DNA from: Rehmannia glutinosa
Taxonomy: Eukaryota > Streptophyta > Magnoliopsida > Lamiales > Orobanchaceae
Reading direction: 5' to 3'
NCBI GenBank assembly: GCA_016081115.2
Contig: JABTTQ020002846.1
Coordinates: 327,529-391,528, forward strand
DNA length: 64,000 bases
Shown: positions 23,400 to 34,443 of the stretch, piece after piece
Layout of the letters: each line of letters starts with the position of its first letter
Numbering within the stretch: position 1 is the stretch's first letter
Program-made: the position numbers and the translations under genes
Notes under the pieces: generated by a model
Database searches by the model: none
Seen by the model: the letters and a program-made list of their open reading frames with translations, nothing else
Told to the model about the DNA's origin: nothing

Positions 23400-24085
23400 T
23401 CCCGGTAAAAATACTTGAGTTTTATGAGAAAAAGTATCAGTTATTTTAGATAAAGTATCATATTTTTTAATATAGCCACAGATTATGATTACATTACATT
23501 GAAGGAAAAATAAATATATCAGAGTTAAAGTAACACATTTATGAGTAAAAATATATATTTTTTGAGACAAAATATCATGTTTTAAGAGTAAAAATATCTA
23601 TTTTTTAAATAAAGTATTACATTGTTTAATAATAAATACAGAGAAAGATGAATAATAAATATGATAGAGTTAAAGTAATACTTTTATAAGTAAAAGTATT
23701 TGTTTTTTGAGATAAAATAACATATTTTTTAATATAGTCACAAAGTATGAATATATTACAATAAATTTATATACAACAGAGTTAAAGTAATACTTTTATA
23801 CGTTAAAGTATCTTCTTTTTGAGATAAAGTATCATGCTTTTTAATATAGTCACAAATTAGAAATGAAAGAAAGAAGGAAAAATAAAAAATAAATATGATA
23901 TAAGTAAAGTAACACTTTTATAAGTAAAAATATCCGTTTGTTGAGATAAAGTATCAGATTTCTTAATACAGTTACAAACTAGGAACAAAAAAAGAGGAAA
24001 AATAAAAAATGAATATGATATAGTTAAAGTAACACTTTTATAAGTATCCATTTATTGAGATAATGTATCATGTTTTTAATAGATT
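23400..24085. repeat. Degenerate tandem repeat, period about 110-145 bp
   Basis: The word AGTTAAAGTAAYACTTTTAT or a close form recurs near 23521, 23666, 23778, 23899 and 24019. Each is followed by AAGTAAAAGTATC and TGAGATAAAGTATCAT-like words. About five imperfect units, extremely AT-rich. Confidence 0.8.
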
Positions 24086-24194
24086 TGGGTTCGATTCTTA
24101 GCCTTTGCATTTAGATGCGTTTTTTTTTTAATTATCAGGCGTATTTATGAATGAATTTATATACATTGTTATACTGAAATTGCACAATAAACAC

Positions 24195-24265
24195 TAATGA
24201 TGTAATGGTAGAACACCATCTTAGGCGCGGGTTCGATTCCCCTGTGGAGTGTTGAAGTGGTTTTT
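24195..24265 (+). repeat. tRNA-derived SINE fragment
   Basis: A box-A-like TAATGGTAGAACACC is followed by a perfect box B, GGTTCGATTCC, at about 24230. It continues to a T run rather than folding as a full tRNA, so a SINE head is more likely than a tRNA gene. Confidence 0.5.
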
Positions 24266-24427
24266 TTTTAAATAACAGGTGTTGTAGGCGGGTGGGCGCG
24301 AGCGGGTGGGTTGTAGGATTCGTCTTACGGAATATGATCTGTTTCCGTAAGACGGTCCTACAAGAGACCTACTCAAAAGAATTTGGTTCACAATATTTGG
24401 AATGTGTTCATATCCGGACTCTTTTGG

Positions 24428-24644
24428 AGCGGATGGGATCTTCTATTCCAAAATTGTGTTTCATCTCCTATTCCAACCGTGTGGATAATTGACACGTGTA
24501 TTACACTTACCATATTAGAACCCTGCAATTTATGCTTGATTTATGCTTGAAAATTAACATGGTAAGTGTAATACACATGTCAATCATCCACACGGTTGGA
24601 ATATGAGATGAAACACAGTTTTGGAATAGAAGATCTCATCCGCT
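24428..24644. repeat. Foldback with arms of about 85 bp
   Basis: Left-arm words ATCTTCTATTCCAAAA, TTTCATCTC, CCAACCGTGTGGAT and GTGTAATACAC-type sequence reappear as complements on the right. About 40 nt separate the arms. Only scattered mismatches are seen. RNA from either strand could form a long hairpin. Confidence 0.85.
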
Positions 24645-25850
24645 TTTGGAGCTACAATTAGGAGAATCCTAGAATTCCTCTATTTGATATAAGATATCTT
24701 ACCTAATCACTTTGATTAATTCGTCATGTGATGTTTAACCCAAAAGGGAAGTACAATCCTTCTCTTAATTAACTACTTTCTTCTCATAGTATAAATACTT
24801 GACATCTCTATATATGGAATGAGCAAGTTATTATTTTAACAGTATTTTTATATGAATTATTTTGATATTTGATTATCCCAAAATGATTCTGACTTGAGCG
24901 CCGGAAAGAATACATTATATATATGAAATTATATTCAAAATGTAAATCAGATGAGAAAAGGTAATATTTATTTTATGTCAGTTTTTTCGTCGCATCACCT
25001 ACATTGATTGTAATGAGATGATGCATGGAGTAGTTTACAAGTGGGTACAGTCATCAAGCGGGTCCAAGGGGGCAAGTCGGGGCTTTTTTTTTTAATTGTT
25101 TCACTTCTTTTTTTTTTTATATTAGTTTATATTTATTTATAAATTATGGGAATAAATACATTTGCGCCCACCCCAAAATTTTGAGAAAAAATCTTGCAAT
25201 TTTATTAAAAATTAGGTTTCGTACCCTGCGTCCGCCACTGGATATAGTGGACTTTACTAGCAACTTGGATTAACCATTTTTGCAACGCGAGAATAAATGT
25301 GAAGTAATTGCTAGCAGAGCCTGCGCGTCGGGGTCTCACCTCCGAGCCCTGGCCCCATGGACCTGGGGCGTGACAAAAATGAGGTTCCTAATTGATGTGT
25401 TGTTTCTTTGGTTGGTAGCAACTATATTTCACTTTCTTTTTATTCATATTTATACATCTAGTAGATCTCCATTACCAAATTCATTCCGACTGTTAGAGCT
25501 ATTATGCAGGTCCTAGTCATATTCAAGTGGCTACGGATGTTGGATGCTTTGCTTCATACACATTCACTCCAATCGTGACGCTATTCAGATAAATGCGTTT
25601 TATGTGCGATGACGTTTAACGGACCTGATAAGATAAGGTTGATTTTGCTGATACCATCTTCTTAATTATTTATTCTTGTGTGGCACGATACTGCCATCTT
25701 CGTCACGGACATAATTTATCTTCGCATTTCTATAATATTGTCTAATTATGGGATCTTTTACTTATTTGAATGAGATATATGATTGAATGATTGAGAATGT
25801 GATGAAATATGACATTCAAATATTTAACATATGTTTAAAATAATGGCTAT
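24645..25850. other. Intergenic stretch with repeat scraps
   Basis: No gene. It contains a degraded relative of the CAGTGGCGGAGCC element (about 25050-25240) and a second copy of the 22317-type fragment (25308-25375). The rest is unassigned AT-rich sequence. Confidence 0.4.
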
Positions 25851-26173
25851 GAGTAATTATAAAAACACCTCTCAAATTTAGCCTATTACAAAAAACTTCA
25901 GTTAGCTTTCAAATTTACAAATACCCCCTCATAATATTACAAAAAAAGTTGGGGATATGACCTTAATCCCCCACCTCGATGAGGGTGTTTGAAGCAAAAA
26001 AAAAAAATGTTACAAAATCCCCCTGGAGTATTTACCTAATAAATACTATCTCCCCTCTCCCCACCCTTGTGAGATGATTTCTTAGAGAGAAACAAATGTT
26101 AGGAGGGTATTTGTAAATTTAAAAGATAATTTAATTTTTTTTATAATTAGGCTAAACCTGATGGATGTTTTTG
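25851..26173. mobile_element. GGGATAATTAC family MITE, copy 6
   Basis: Family words CCTCTCAAATTTAGCCTATT on the left and AATTAGGCTAAACCTGATGG on the right are present. Flanks AATGGCTAT and TATGGTTAT-like sequence agree partly. Confidence 0.6.
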
Positions 26174-26313
26174 TAATTATCCATATGGTTATTATTGTCG
26201 AAAGGTATTCTATAAGGTGGAATGAATTATCCAACAAAAACTATTCGTCGCAATAAGATATTTTAATATATCCATTCTAATTAGTTGGTTGGGATTTTAT
26301 TGTAGGTTATTAA

Positions 26314-26950
26314 TAGAGATGTCAATAAAGGTCGATCCGTCCCGGCCTTACCCTTGCCCTTGCCCTAAAAGGACATAACCCTTAAGAGCTAAGACTAAAA
26401 GTCATGAAGTCATTAGGACTTGAGAAATCTAGGCCCAGCCCTAGTCCTACAAGGTCAGGGTAGCGCTAGAGCTGACCCAGTAATTCTTTTTATTTTTTCT
26501 ATTTTTAATGAAGTCATGCTTTATAAGTTTAATATTCATAACCAAATTAAATACTAATATAACATAATCGAATAAAAAAATAAGTAACTATAAATGAGGT
26601 TTATTCTAAATAATTTTATGAATTAATAAAAAAATATCAACTAATTAATATTCTAACAATGGAATCATGGATCATATTCCTTCGTCTTCATCAATAATAA
26701 TTTGCTAAGATTAAATGATAATTAGTAAATGAGATAAAAAAAAGTATGTAGTATTACAGATATAAATTATAAATATAAATTTATTAAATAAAAAAAACTA
26801 TTCCGAAAAAATCCCTAAGGGTCGGGCTAATTAGGCTCGGTCCAAAAAGTCTTCATGTTATAAAAACCTATGAAGTATTAGCCTAGCCCTTAATTTTTTA
26901 GGGACGGGTTAGACTCGGCCCTCACGGGCATACCCTTATTGACATCTCTA
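26314..26950. mobile_element. hAT-type element, TAGAGATGTCAATAA ends
   Basis: TAGAGATGTCAATAA and TTATTGACATCTCTA are perfect 15-bp inverted ends. Flanks GTTATTAA and GTTATTAT match at 7 of 8. It is 637 bp long with no coding sequence, and the interior has AGGGTCGGGCTAATTAGG-like words near both ends. Confidence 0.85.
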
Positions 26951-27910
26951 GTTATTATCAATCAAACTAAATATTTTTTTGAGGAAATCACACAAAATAC
27001 CCTTAATTTTTAAAAAAAGACAAAAATACCATCACATGACAAAAGTACCCATCCAGTCTTAATCTCTTCACCTTTCTACCCAAATTCTTCATCTTTTACG
27101 CTCTAACCTAAGGTTAGTTTTTTTCACCTTATTCAGTTAATCTCGAACCAGTTCCCGCGTTTTTTGCTATCCCCAGTTTGATCGGCCACCTCTTCACGTT
27201 CCTCACCTTTTTTTCAGTTTCAATTATTCCAGCTTCCTCACGTTTCCATCGCTATCTTCTATTTTCTGTAACTTCTTAAAACCGCTAGTTTGTGTTTGTT
27301 GTTTTAATGGCTTCTAGAAACTCTCCTTATAAAAGGCTATTGAGAAGTTCTTGAAGTTGGAAGCACCGATTCTTCAAAAGAGGAAACTTCAAAAGCTTGT
27401 TCTTTGGTAAAATGAGTTTGAAGAAGAGGAAAGTCGAAAAAGGTTATTGATGATGAAGTGGTTTAGAGGTTAAATCGCCTTCTAAACTGTAAAATCAAGG
27501 TTGGTGTCAAAACTTGAAAAAGAAGATTGTTTCTTTTTGCGAGAATCGATGTTCTTTGAGGTATGATTTTTCCGTGTTCTTTTATTATTTTGTGATTTGA
27601 AGTTTTTCGTTTGTTTCGAAGTTGTTTCTTTTGTTCTTTTATGTATTTTAGTTGAAGTGCTTGTTGATTTCGTGTTTCTTTTTTGTTTCTGTTTTATTTC
27701 TTTGTTGTTTCTAGGGTTTCAAATATGTTATTGATCCTGAAGACTGGTATACTGCTAAAATATATATTGGGTTCTCTTTTGAGATTATAAACAATTTGAA
27801 GAACTAATTAACTGAAAACCAACTTGACGCTTTCAGGAAAACCCATTTTTGCTACGTATTTTCTATTTGTTTGTTCTTTTTTATTGTTTTTGATTTGTTG
27901 TGTTATCTAT

Positions 27911-28130
27911 CTGACGGTTTTTTGTTGCTTGTTATGCGGAGTACTTTATTGCTGGGAAGGCTATGGACGTTGAAGCGTTTGAGATAGAGAATGAACAAGC
28001 AAAGCTTAGTCATATGCTTTACAATCATGCTAAGTTGAAGCAGCAAAATGGTGATGATGATGACAACGACATTGAGATTATGCCTCCACTTCCTAATGAT
28101 TTTAGGGAATTGTTGTTTCGCAAATCATAA
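27911..28130 (+). pseudogene. Ulp1-like cysteine protease (C48) C-terminal fragment
   Basis: The plus strand reads RFFVACYAEYFIAGKAMDVE and continues to SHMLYNHAKLKQQ, an Asp-rich stretch, and LPNDFRELLFRKS with the stop at 28128-28130. This resembles the last helix region of plant Ulp1-type (SUMO protease) domains, where F-F-V follows the catalytic D-C-G. Here that motif is damaged: TCTGACGGTTTTTT lacks the Cys codon. No upstream catalytic His was found. It ends about 130 bp from the transposase stop, in convergent orientation. Confidence 0.55.
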
Positions 28131-28257
28131 TGATGGTGTAATCAGTTGAACAATATGTTTAAGTTTGGTATTTTTAGTAGTATGGAACTATTTTGTATTT
28201 GATTAGCTTTCTAGGGTCTGGATTGTTATCGGCTATTTTGATTTACTATTGTTTCCT

Positions 28258-28554
28258 TCATGTGGTATCCGAGCAGTATTGGTACGAATCTTCATTTAAT
28301 TCTTTTAGTACTGCTATAGTATGTGGGCAATGAATTTCATCCATTTGAAACTTGTTGCATGTGCAAGTTCTTTTTTCAAGGTCCAGAACAAATATTTTGT
28401 CAGCCTCTATGACTTTAAAGATAAAATCATTTGATCTCTTCACCCGAAATATAAATAAAACATGTAAGAAACAATTGTGAAACAGGGGATCATGTAATAA
28501 AAGTTTGTAGTAAATTACTTTTAAATTTAGAGAAACGGTGTAGTTTTTCCCCAT
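28258..28554 (-). pseudogene. MULE transposase C-terminus with SWIM zinc finger
   Basis: The minus strand encodes FIFKVIEADKIFVLDLEKRT, then CTCNKFQMDEIHCPHTIAVL, then KELNEDSYQYCSD. C-x-C ... C-x-H is the SWIM zinc finger found near the end of MuDR/FAR1 transposases. The catalytic DDE core upstream has been lost or replaced by the inserted element at 28577-30036. Confidence 0.8.
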
Positions 28555-28576
28555 ATATGTTCGCCTTTATTTTTAG

Positions 28577-30036
28577 CTCACCGCAAGTGTACGATGTACG
28601 TTATAGAAAAGGGTAGCAAGGTCGTATCCACGGAGACTAATAAATTTATGTACTAATTATTGAACTAAGATAGCTTTATTTTTATTTAGACGATCGTAAC
28701 TTAATGATTGTTGTTGTGAGATTAAGACAAGTTAGACTACTAAAACACAAAATTAAGATAACACAATTGATAGAAGTATCAAGAAGATGAAATGGATTTC
28801 CGAGTTAAGGTTTCGATTAATAACCCTCTTGTTGTCCGATTTAATCCAAGCCAAGTTATTATCAATATTCCTATAAGACGATCACAAAGATATTTTATCC
28901 TCCCTCTCGAGATGCATATAAAACGTAGATTGAAATACTTATGCTAGCATCTCTACTCAACATAAGTACTCAACTCCTAAAAGTGCAAAAGATCAAATGT
29001 CCTCACAAATATTTACCAACCTCTCGATTCATGCAAATATTTGTGTCGAGTAATCAAGATCTAATATTGAAACTCATCTCTCGAATTATGAATCAGTATA
29101 TCAAACAAGTTAAATCATTGATCAAATGATAAAATAAGAATAAGCTCAAAGTACTCAAATAGGCTTCAAGATAATAACTTCAACTAAGATTAAAACATCC
29201 AACAAGAGTTCATTAATCTACTTCCAAAACCCGGAAATCTCAAGAGTTTAGCTACACATGATTTCTAAACAACTCATAGACAAATTGTTCATAGCCATGA
29301 CAACTAAAAATGAAAGATAAAAACTACAAGAGAAGCAAGCAAACTTAGGAAAGTCGACAATCTCTCGATGTATCTCCATTCCTTGAGCTCCGATTGCAAC
29401 CCGATTGTCTCCTTGATGTCTTCTTCCAAGAATAGACCTTTGTCTTGTGTTGTAGATCCCAAAACTGTCAGAATCTTCCTGGCGTGCGCTCCCAAAAGTG
29501 CTTATATACCCCCTCCAAGTCTAGGTCATTTTGCTGTCAAAATATTGCAGTACAGCAGGGACGCACGGGCCGTGCGTGGACGCACGGGTTACCCGTGCGT
29601 CATGCCGTAGGCAATTTCTCTTTTCACCAACCAGCGCACGGGTCGTGCGTGGGACGCACGGGTTACCTGTGCGCATTGCCGTAAGGAGATTTTCAATCCT
29701 TCACTGGCGCACGGGTGGTGCGTGTACGCATGGGCTACCCATGCGCATTGTCGTACCTTCAGTTCTTCTTTGCCAGGGACGCACGGGTGGTGCTCAGGCG
29801 CGCGCCCTACCCGTGCGTCTTCTATGTTTTTCACCATTTGTGGTATTTTTTCTCCGCAATGCTCGTATTTGTCTCCAAATTACTTCAAATATCATTAAAT
29901 TCCTACAAAACGAGCAAAGCATAATATCTTTTCCACAAAGAGCAAATATGAACCATTTCACATGAGTTTATGCACGTTAAATCGCCATTTTAGCCATAAA
30001 TACACCCCAAAATACATGCAAAACTCACACCTATCA
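28577..30036. mobile_element. Non-coding insertion in the MULE, LTR-like
   Basis: The segment separates the two transposase pieces. Its ends read TAGCTCACCGCAAGTGTACG on the left and, on the minus strand, TGATAGGTGTGAGTTTTGCA at the right. Such TGATAG-type starts and a GTCGTATCCACGGAGACT block recur in plant LTR-derived non-coding elements. It has no coding sequence and contains a GC-rich tandem array. Boundaries and class are inferred. Confidence 0.45.
29561..29851. repeat. Four tandem units of 72-73 bp, GC-rich
   Basis: Units start at 29561, 29634, 29707 and 29779 with ACGCACGGG or GCGCACGGG. Each has GCACGGGTNGTGCG, an inverted CACGGGTTACCCGTGCG palindrome (mutated in some units) and an AT-rich tail. 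Spacing is 73, 73 and 72 bp. Open frames here are by-products of the repeat. Confidence 0.9.
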
Positions 30037-30085
30037 ATATACTCTTCAACTTTTTTTTGTCATCCTTGTAAATATTGATCTTGCT

Positions 30086-30436
30086 TTATTTCGATGTCTG
30101 CATGCCCAATCTTGAACTAAAGATCTCATGTACTCTAGCAAAGTTGTTACTAGTAGGTCTTTCCCCACTACAGTTGATGTATTCAATAATTCTACGATGT
30201 TGGAAGTCAATACAAAGTATCTTTTGATCTAACAATAGAGTCGTGTCCATTTCTCGTGCCGATGATGGACAAGTAAGCTCTAATTTTCTGCACTGAATTT
30301 GTTGTTCCAAGATTTCCTTTAGGGTGCTGAATGTGCAGTCCATTGGAATCAGTATTCCTGTTATCTCAAAGTTGGTATACTCTCTATTTTCTTCCCATTG
30401 TCCATTGTGGTATGCCACAGCTGGGATTTTCTCCAT
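30086..30436 (-). pseudogene. MULE transposase N-terminal region
   Basis: The minus strand encodes 116 residues starting MEKIPAVAYHNGQWEENREY, with TNFEITGILIPMDCTFSTLK and EILEQQIQCRKLELTC. This is the PB1-like N-terminal region of plant MuDR-type transposases, in which G-x-W is followed some residues later by a G-x-x-x-P segment. It is cut off from the rest of the protein by the insertion at 28577-30036. The 5' untranslated region would lie at about 30440-31100. Confidence 0.6.
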
Positions 30437-31217
30437 GCAACTGTGGAATTCAATGAAAATTTGTCTATGTGAAACATATCAGAAACATAAATGAAACACA
30501 TCTGAAACAATGTTTCATGTACGGGAAGAAGCAATGTGATGTATTAGCCTATTAGGTGAAGCATTGCCAATAGAAATAACCGTGGAACAACAAAGAAACA
30601 TATGTGAAATAATTACATAATGTATTGCATACAGATTTTTGAGATTCACACGATTTTTTTGTAGATATTCATGGGAAGCAATTTTTGTAGAATTTTGGAT
30701 TATAATTCGAACAAAATAAGCAATTTTAAGCTCCAAACTGTCAGGTTGTTGGAATTCTCATGCAAAATTCCTGGTTCAATTCAGTGTCAATTTTATCCAA
30801 TACATATTGAATTCTAAATTTCTATCTGTAAAATCATGAAACTAATCGAAACAAAATTTTTCCAGATTAAGATAAACAGATCGTGTTGTTGTTACCTGAT
30901 TTGGTCTTTTTCTTCTTCTTGATCTGGAGTTTGAATTGTTATCTCGAACAGGCCACTATTTGTCTCGTTGTTTTCCTGCGATCTGTGTTTTTCTTCTGGT
31001 TTTGTTATGTTTTGTGATGGAGACTTGAACTTTGATCAGCGATCTGTTGCGCTATGATTTTTGGAGCAGAATATTTGTCCTCTAATACGCTGCCACGTAT
31101 ATTGGTTAGATAGTTGGGTATTTTAAGGGGATTGGGGTTGAGAAGTTGAATATTCATGTCCTTTTCCCTATGTTTTTTAGGGGAATCAAACTAAATATTC
31201 GGTTAGATAGTTTAGTA

Positions 31218-31741
31218 TAGGGGTGTCTCGTGTCGTGTTTCGTGTTCGCGGGTCGTGTTTTTACACAGGTATTACAGGTCTGACACGAACCCGAACCCGA
31301 ACCCGACCCGTTTAATTATTCGTGTCAAGATACACGACCCGTTTATAACACGGGCAACCCGACACAATACGAAAAACCTGTATAATTTAAATTTGACACG
31401 AAAAAATATTAAAAAAATCAAAAAATATTGAAATTATAAATAAAAAATATATTAAATATTTGAATTTATTAAAAAAATGCATTTAATAATTTTTCCATCA
31501 TCATATAACCAACTAAAACATCACAAAATATTAAAATAATATATCACAATAAAATTAAACGGGTTACATAGGTCAATCGTGTCGACCCACGGGGTCGACC
31601 CGACCTGACCTATTTATTTTTCGTGTTAATCGTGTCCGACCTGATTTTGACCCGAACCTGTTAAGGGTTGTACCTGTACCTGCTAAATTCGTGTTAGGTT
31701 CGTGTCGAATTATCGTATCGTGTCACAAATTGACGCCCCTA
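31218..31741. mobile_element. hAT-type element, TAGGGGTGTCTCG end
   Basis: Ends TAGGGGTG and CGCCCCTA lie between perfect 8-bp duplications GTTTAGTA (31210-31217 and 31742-31749). It is 524 bp long, non-coding, and rich in GTGTCGTG and ACCCGAACCC words. It inserted just 18 bp right of the MULE boundary. Confidence 0.88.
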
Positions 31742-31749
31742 GTTTAGTA

Positions 31750-32590
31750 TATCCAGTCCAAAACAAATGATGTAAACAAGCCTTTCAAGTTTGATATTGT
31801 CCATATTTCAAGTTTAATCTCTTTATGATTTTGTTATAGACTACACCCAACTAAGATATTGTCCATATTTCTAAATCCATGTCCATCTCTATTTTTAACC
31901 AACGTGCGACAATGTTTCAAATATAACATAATTGAAACTTTCTTGGGTTCCCACCTAATCCTATTCATATGTTTGTTTATTGAGCTTCAAATTATGGATC
32001 CTATTCATATCTCCTTTGTTTTCCAACCTAATCCTATTTCATTATCTTGTTCTCGTTATGCTTAGGATCTCAAACCTATTTGGCAGTTAGCTAATTGAAA
32101 ACGTCTTTGAAATTTATGGGTGCGTTATCTGTATTGCCAGCGTTTCGCCGCGTCCTCCTTCCTACTCACGAGGTGGTCAGCTTTAGCCACTGGAAATAAA
32201 TAAAGCATGAATATCGGGTCAATAGTTTTCATCATTATCCTCAAAATAAATTTTAAAAATAGTTTTCATCAAATTAATTATTTCGGTACTTTATCCTTCA
32301 AAAATTAAGTTTTAAGTATTTTGTTCCATCAAATTATATTTATCATTTGGACCATATTGTCAATTTCAGATCAAATTTTATTATTAGAATGTTATTTGTT
32401 AGCCACTATTATGCTCTTTTCCCCTCTCTTTTCATATTTTTAGTTATTGAGCATGATAAAACATATTAAATAATGATACTTTTATTATAATTATAGAGTG
32501 CAGTATCATTGAGAATAACTAAACAAAAAAGAAAGATATTATGATGCATTTTTCTAGACTTTGGCGTGATATATAAAATGAGGAAAAAAT
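31750..32590. other. Intergenic stretch, no gene seen
   Basis: AT-rich sequence with a short duplicated phrase, AGATATTGTCCATATTTC and a close variant, near 31793 and 31855. No coding or repeat boundary was recognised. Confidence 0.4.
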
Positions 32591-32594
32591 GCGT

Positions 32595-33070
32595 TCTGGC
32601 AGTTGACGGAAACTATTTTGGTAAAATTGATTAAAAAATAATTAATACTTGCCGAAAGCGTGTTTGAATTAGTTGTGATATTAGATAATATTAATAATGC
32701 TATAATAAATGTAAGTTGACAAAAACTACTTTGGTTAAAACTGATCAAAAAATAATAGTTATGCAAACGTGTTTTAATTACTTTAAGACGATATTAGATA
32801 ATATCATAATATTAAACAATTAATGTCATAATAAATGTAAGTCGACGAAACACGAACTTATAGTTCAAGATGTATCGTTTACCCTTTGCAAGGGTGTTAT
32901 TAAGGTTCGAACCTTAATTGTTTGGTTTGTTTGAGATTTATCATCTTTCCTCCAACCACACTTCCTAACTAATTAAAAAAAATCATAAGTTAACGAAAAC
33001 TGCTTTGGTAAAATTGATCAAAAGATAATGCTTGCAACAAACGTGTTTGAAATACTCTAATGCTTCATTC
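32595..33070. repeat. Degenerate tandem repeat around a SINE
   Basis: GTTGACGGAAACTATTTTGGTAAAATTGAT near 32600 recurs in diverged form near 32715 and 32990, each followed by AAACGTGTTTGAAT-like words. Units are about 115 bp. A SINE interrupts the series near 32855-32985. Confidence 0.65.
32855..32985 (+). repeat. tRNA-derived SINE, same family as 48690-48815
   Basis: ATAGTTCAAGATGTATCG (box A region), ACCCTTTGCAAGGGTG and GGTTCGAACCTT (box B) align colinearly with the minus-strand copy near 48.8 kb. An A run occurs at about 32975-32990. Confidence 0.6.
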
Positions 33071-33167
33071 GGATTGATGATTATGAAGTTAAAAGATTTC
33101 AAACGCGTAATAACAAATTCATTGTATTTGTTTGGGTGATATGGATTTAAAATCCTTGAGCTTGTAC

Positions 33168-33280
33168 TTTTTTTTTTTGAGTAAAAATCCTGGGAGGGGA
33201 GGGGCCATGAGAATTGAATCTCAAACCTCTAGTTTGTGCATGAGAGTCTTTAACTACTTGATCACTGTCTGATTTCCAAT
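33168..33280 (-). repeat. Possible SINE remnant
   Basis: On the minus strand a segment with GATCAAGTAGTTAAAGACTC and AGGTTTGAGATTCAATTC (box-B-like) ends in an A run at the 33168 side. Weak match to the Pol III boxes. Confidence 0.35.
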
Positions 33281-34440
33281 GAGCTCTTACTTTGAATTAT
33301 AATTTGAGTCATTTTGGTGAATTTAAAATATATCTTAGTTGGAGTCATTTCATCAATTTTCCAAATTACTTTCTCAAATTCAAATCCGTCAATCCAAGTG
33401 TAGCCTCAGTCCTCAAATGATATTCGATGATTTTAAATAATGTTATAATAAATGTAATTTGAGGAGGTAAACGTGTTTGAACTTATGGTTTGAACAATAT
33501 CTCATTGACAGCGAACGAGTTTGAATTTTACTTAATGAGGATATGAGTTGAACAAGATCTCATTGATATTGATGGCTATAAAACACTGAAATTGACATGC
33601 CGATTTCTTTTTTAAATTTCTCATTGACTGATAGGAACAAATTATGTTAATTTCCTATTACCATTAGTCAATACCTCTATTAAAAATATTTTTTGGAGAG
33701 CTTATTAAATATATTGTTATCATTTATTAACAATATAAAAATGTGGATTAATAATTATTTGTCGGGTGGCCTAAAGATTGTAAGGAGTGCTGCACCGCTA
33801 CTCTACGTGGCTGCCCCCGCACTTAAATACCTAAATGAACGAACCAATAATATTATCTTATTTACAAACAAAATTCGTCATTAAAAGAGAAAAAAAAGAA
33901 CAATACAATAAATATTACATCCCGTTGTGAAGGCCATAATTCTGTTAGGCCCAATAGGTCAAGCCATGGGAATTATGTGAATTATTTATTGGAGGAATAT
34001 TAAAAGCCCAATTACGAGAAATGATACTTGGTCTCATTTATTAGAGATGAGACCAAGGGTTTAAACCACATTCATCTCTTTATTTTTTTTTTGTAATGAT
34101 TTGAATTTGCACTAAAAAATAGCCCAACAAATAAAATTTATGGGGTTAATTTTTTAGTCACTTTGAGTTTTGAGATAATACCTGAATTTAATTTCTTATC
34201 CAAAGCTCAAAAGCGACGAAAACCCACCAAGTTGCCTATATATATATTCTCAATTCTCGATTTACTATCAATGATTCTCTCAAGTTCTCTAATTTATTCT
34301 TGTTGGCTCAGAGCATGACAAGATTTTTGTTAGGTTAACACTCAACACCTTTCTCTCTTTTTGATGATGTGGATAATAATTCACCCAATAACTCAAGGTC
34401 GATAGAGTACTAGCAATAGAGTGATACTACATAACACTAT
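33281..34440. other. Intergenic stretch, no gene seen
   Basis: AT-rich sequence with scattered ORFs without homology. Two phrases, GAACAATATCTCATTGACA and GAACAAGATCTCATTGATA, near 33492 and 33552 suggest a local duplication. Confidence 0.4.
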
Positions 34441-34443
34441 AAC

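Larger units (their letters stand above)
23255..24378. mobile_element. TIR element containing a tandem array
   Basis: The left end ATAGGACCGTCTTGCGGG plus CCGTAAGACAGATCC (about 23268-23308) is inverted at 24313-24363 (GGATTCGTCTTACGG, then TCCGTAAGACGGTCCTACA). The interior is the tandem array at about 23400-24085. Exact ends are uncertain. Confidence 0.5.
26976..31184 (-). mobile_element. Decayed Mutator-like element (MULE) with Ulp1-like fragment
   Basis: A 16-bp direct repeat, AATCAAACTAAATATT, lies at 26960-26975 and 31185-31200. Between them are a MULE transposase N-terminus (30436-30086, minus), its SWIM C-terminus (about 28430-28258, minus) and a convergent Ulp1-like fragment (27911-28130, plus). 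Transposase plus captured C48 protease is known in plant MULEs. The terminal inverted repeat is weak or absent. Sixteen bases is longer than the usual 9-11 bp duplication, so the boundaries need care. Confidence 0.6.

Noticed and set aside
24195..24265. tRNA gene
   Set aside because: Perfect box B, but no matching acceptor or D arm.
29561..29851. CRISPR-like array
   Set aside because: Units are head-to-tail minisatellite copies without unique spacers, in a plant nuclear context.
29304..29965. Several overlapping ORFs on both strands up to 144 codons
   Set aside because: They lie over the 73-bp GC-rich tandem array. Their proteins are repeats of Arg/Gly/His words with no homology.
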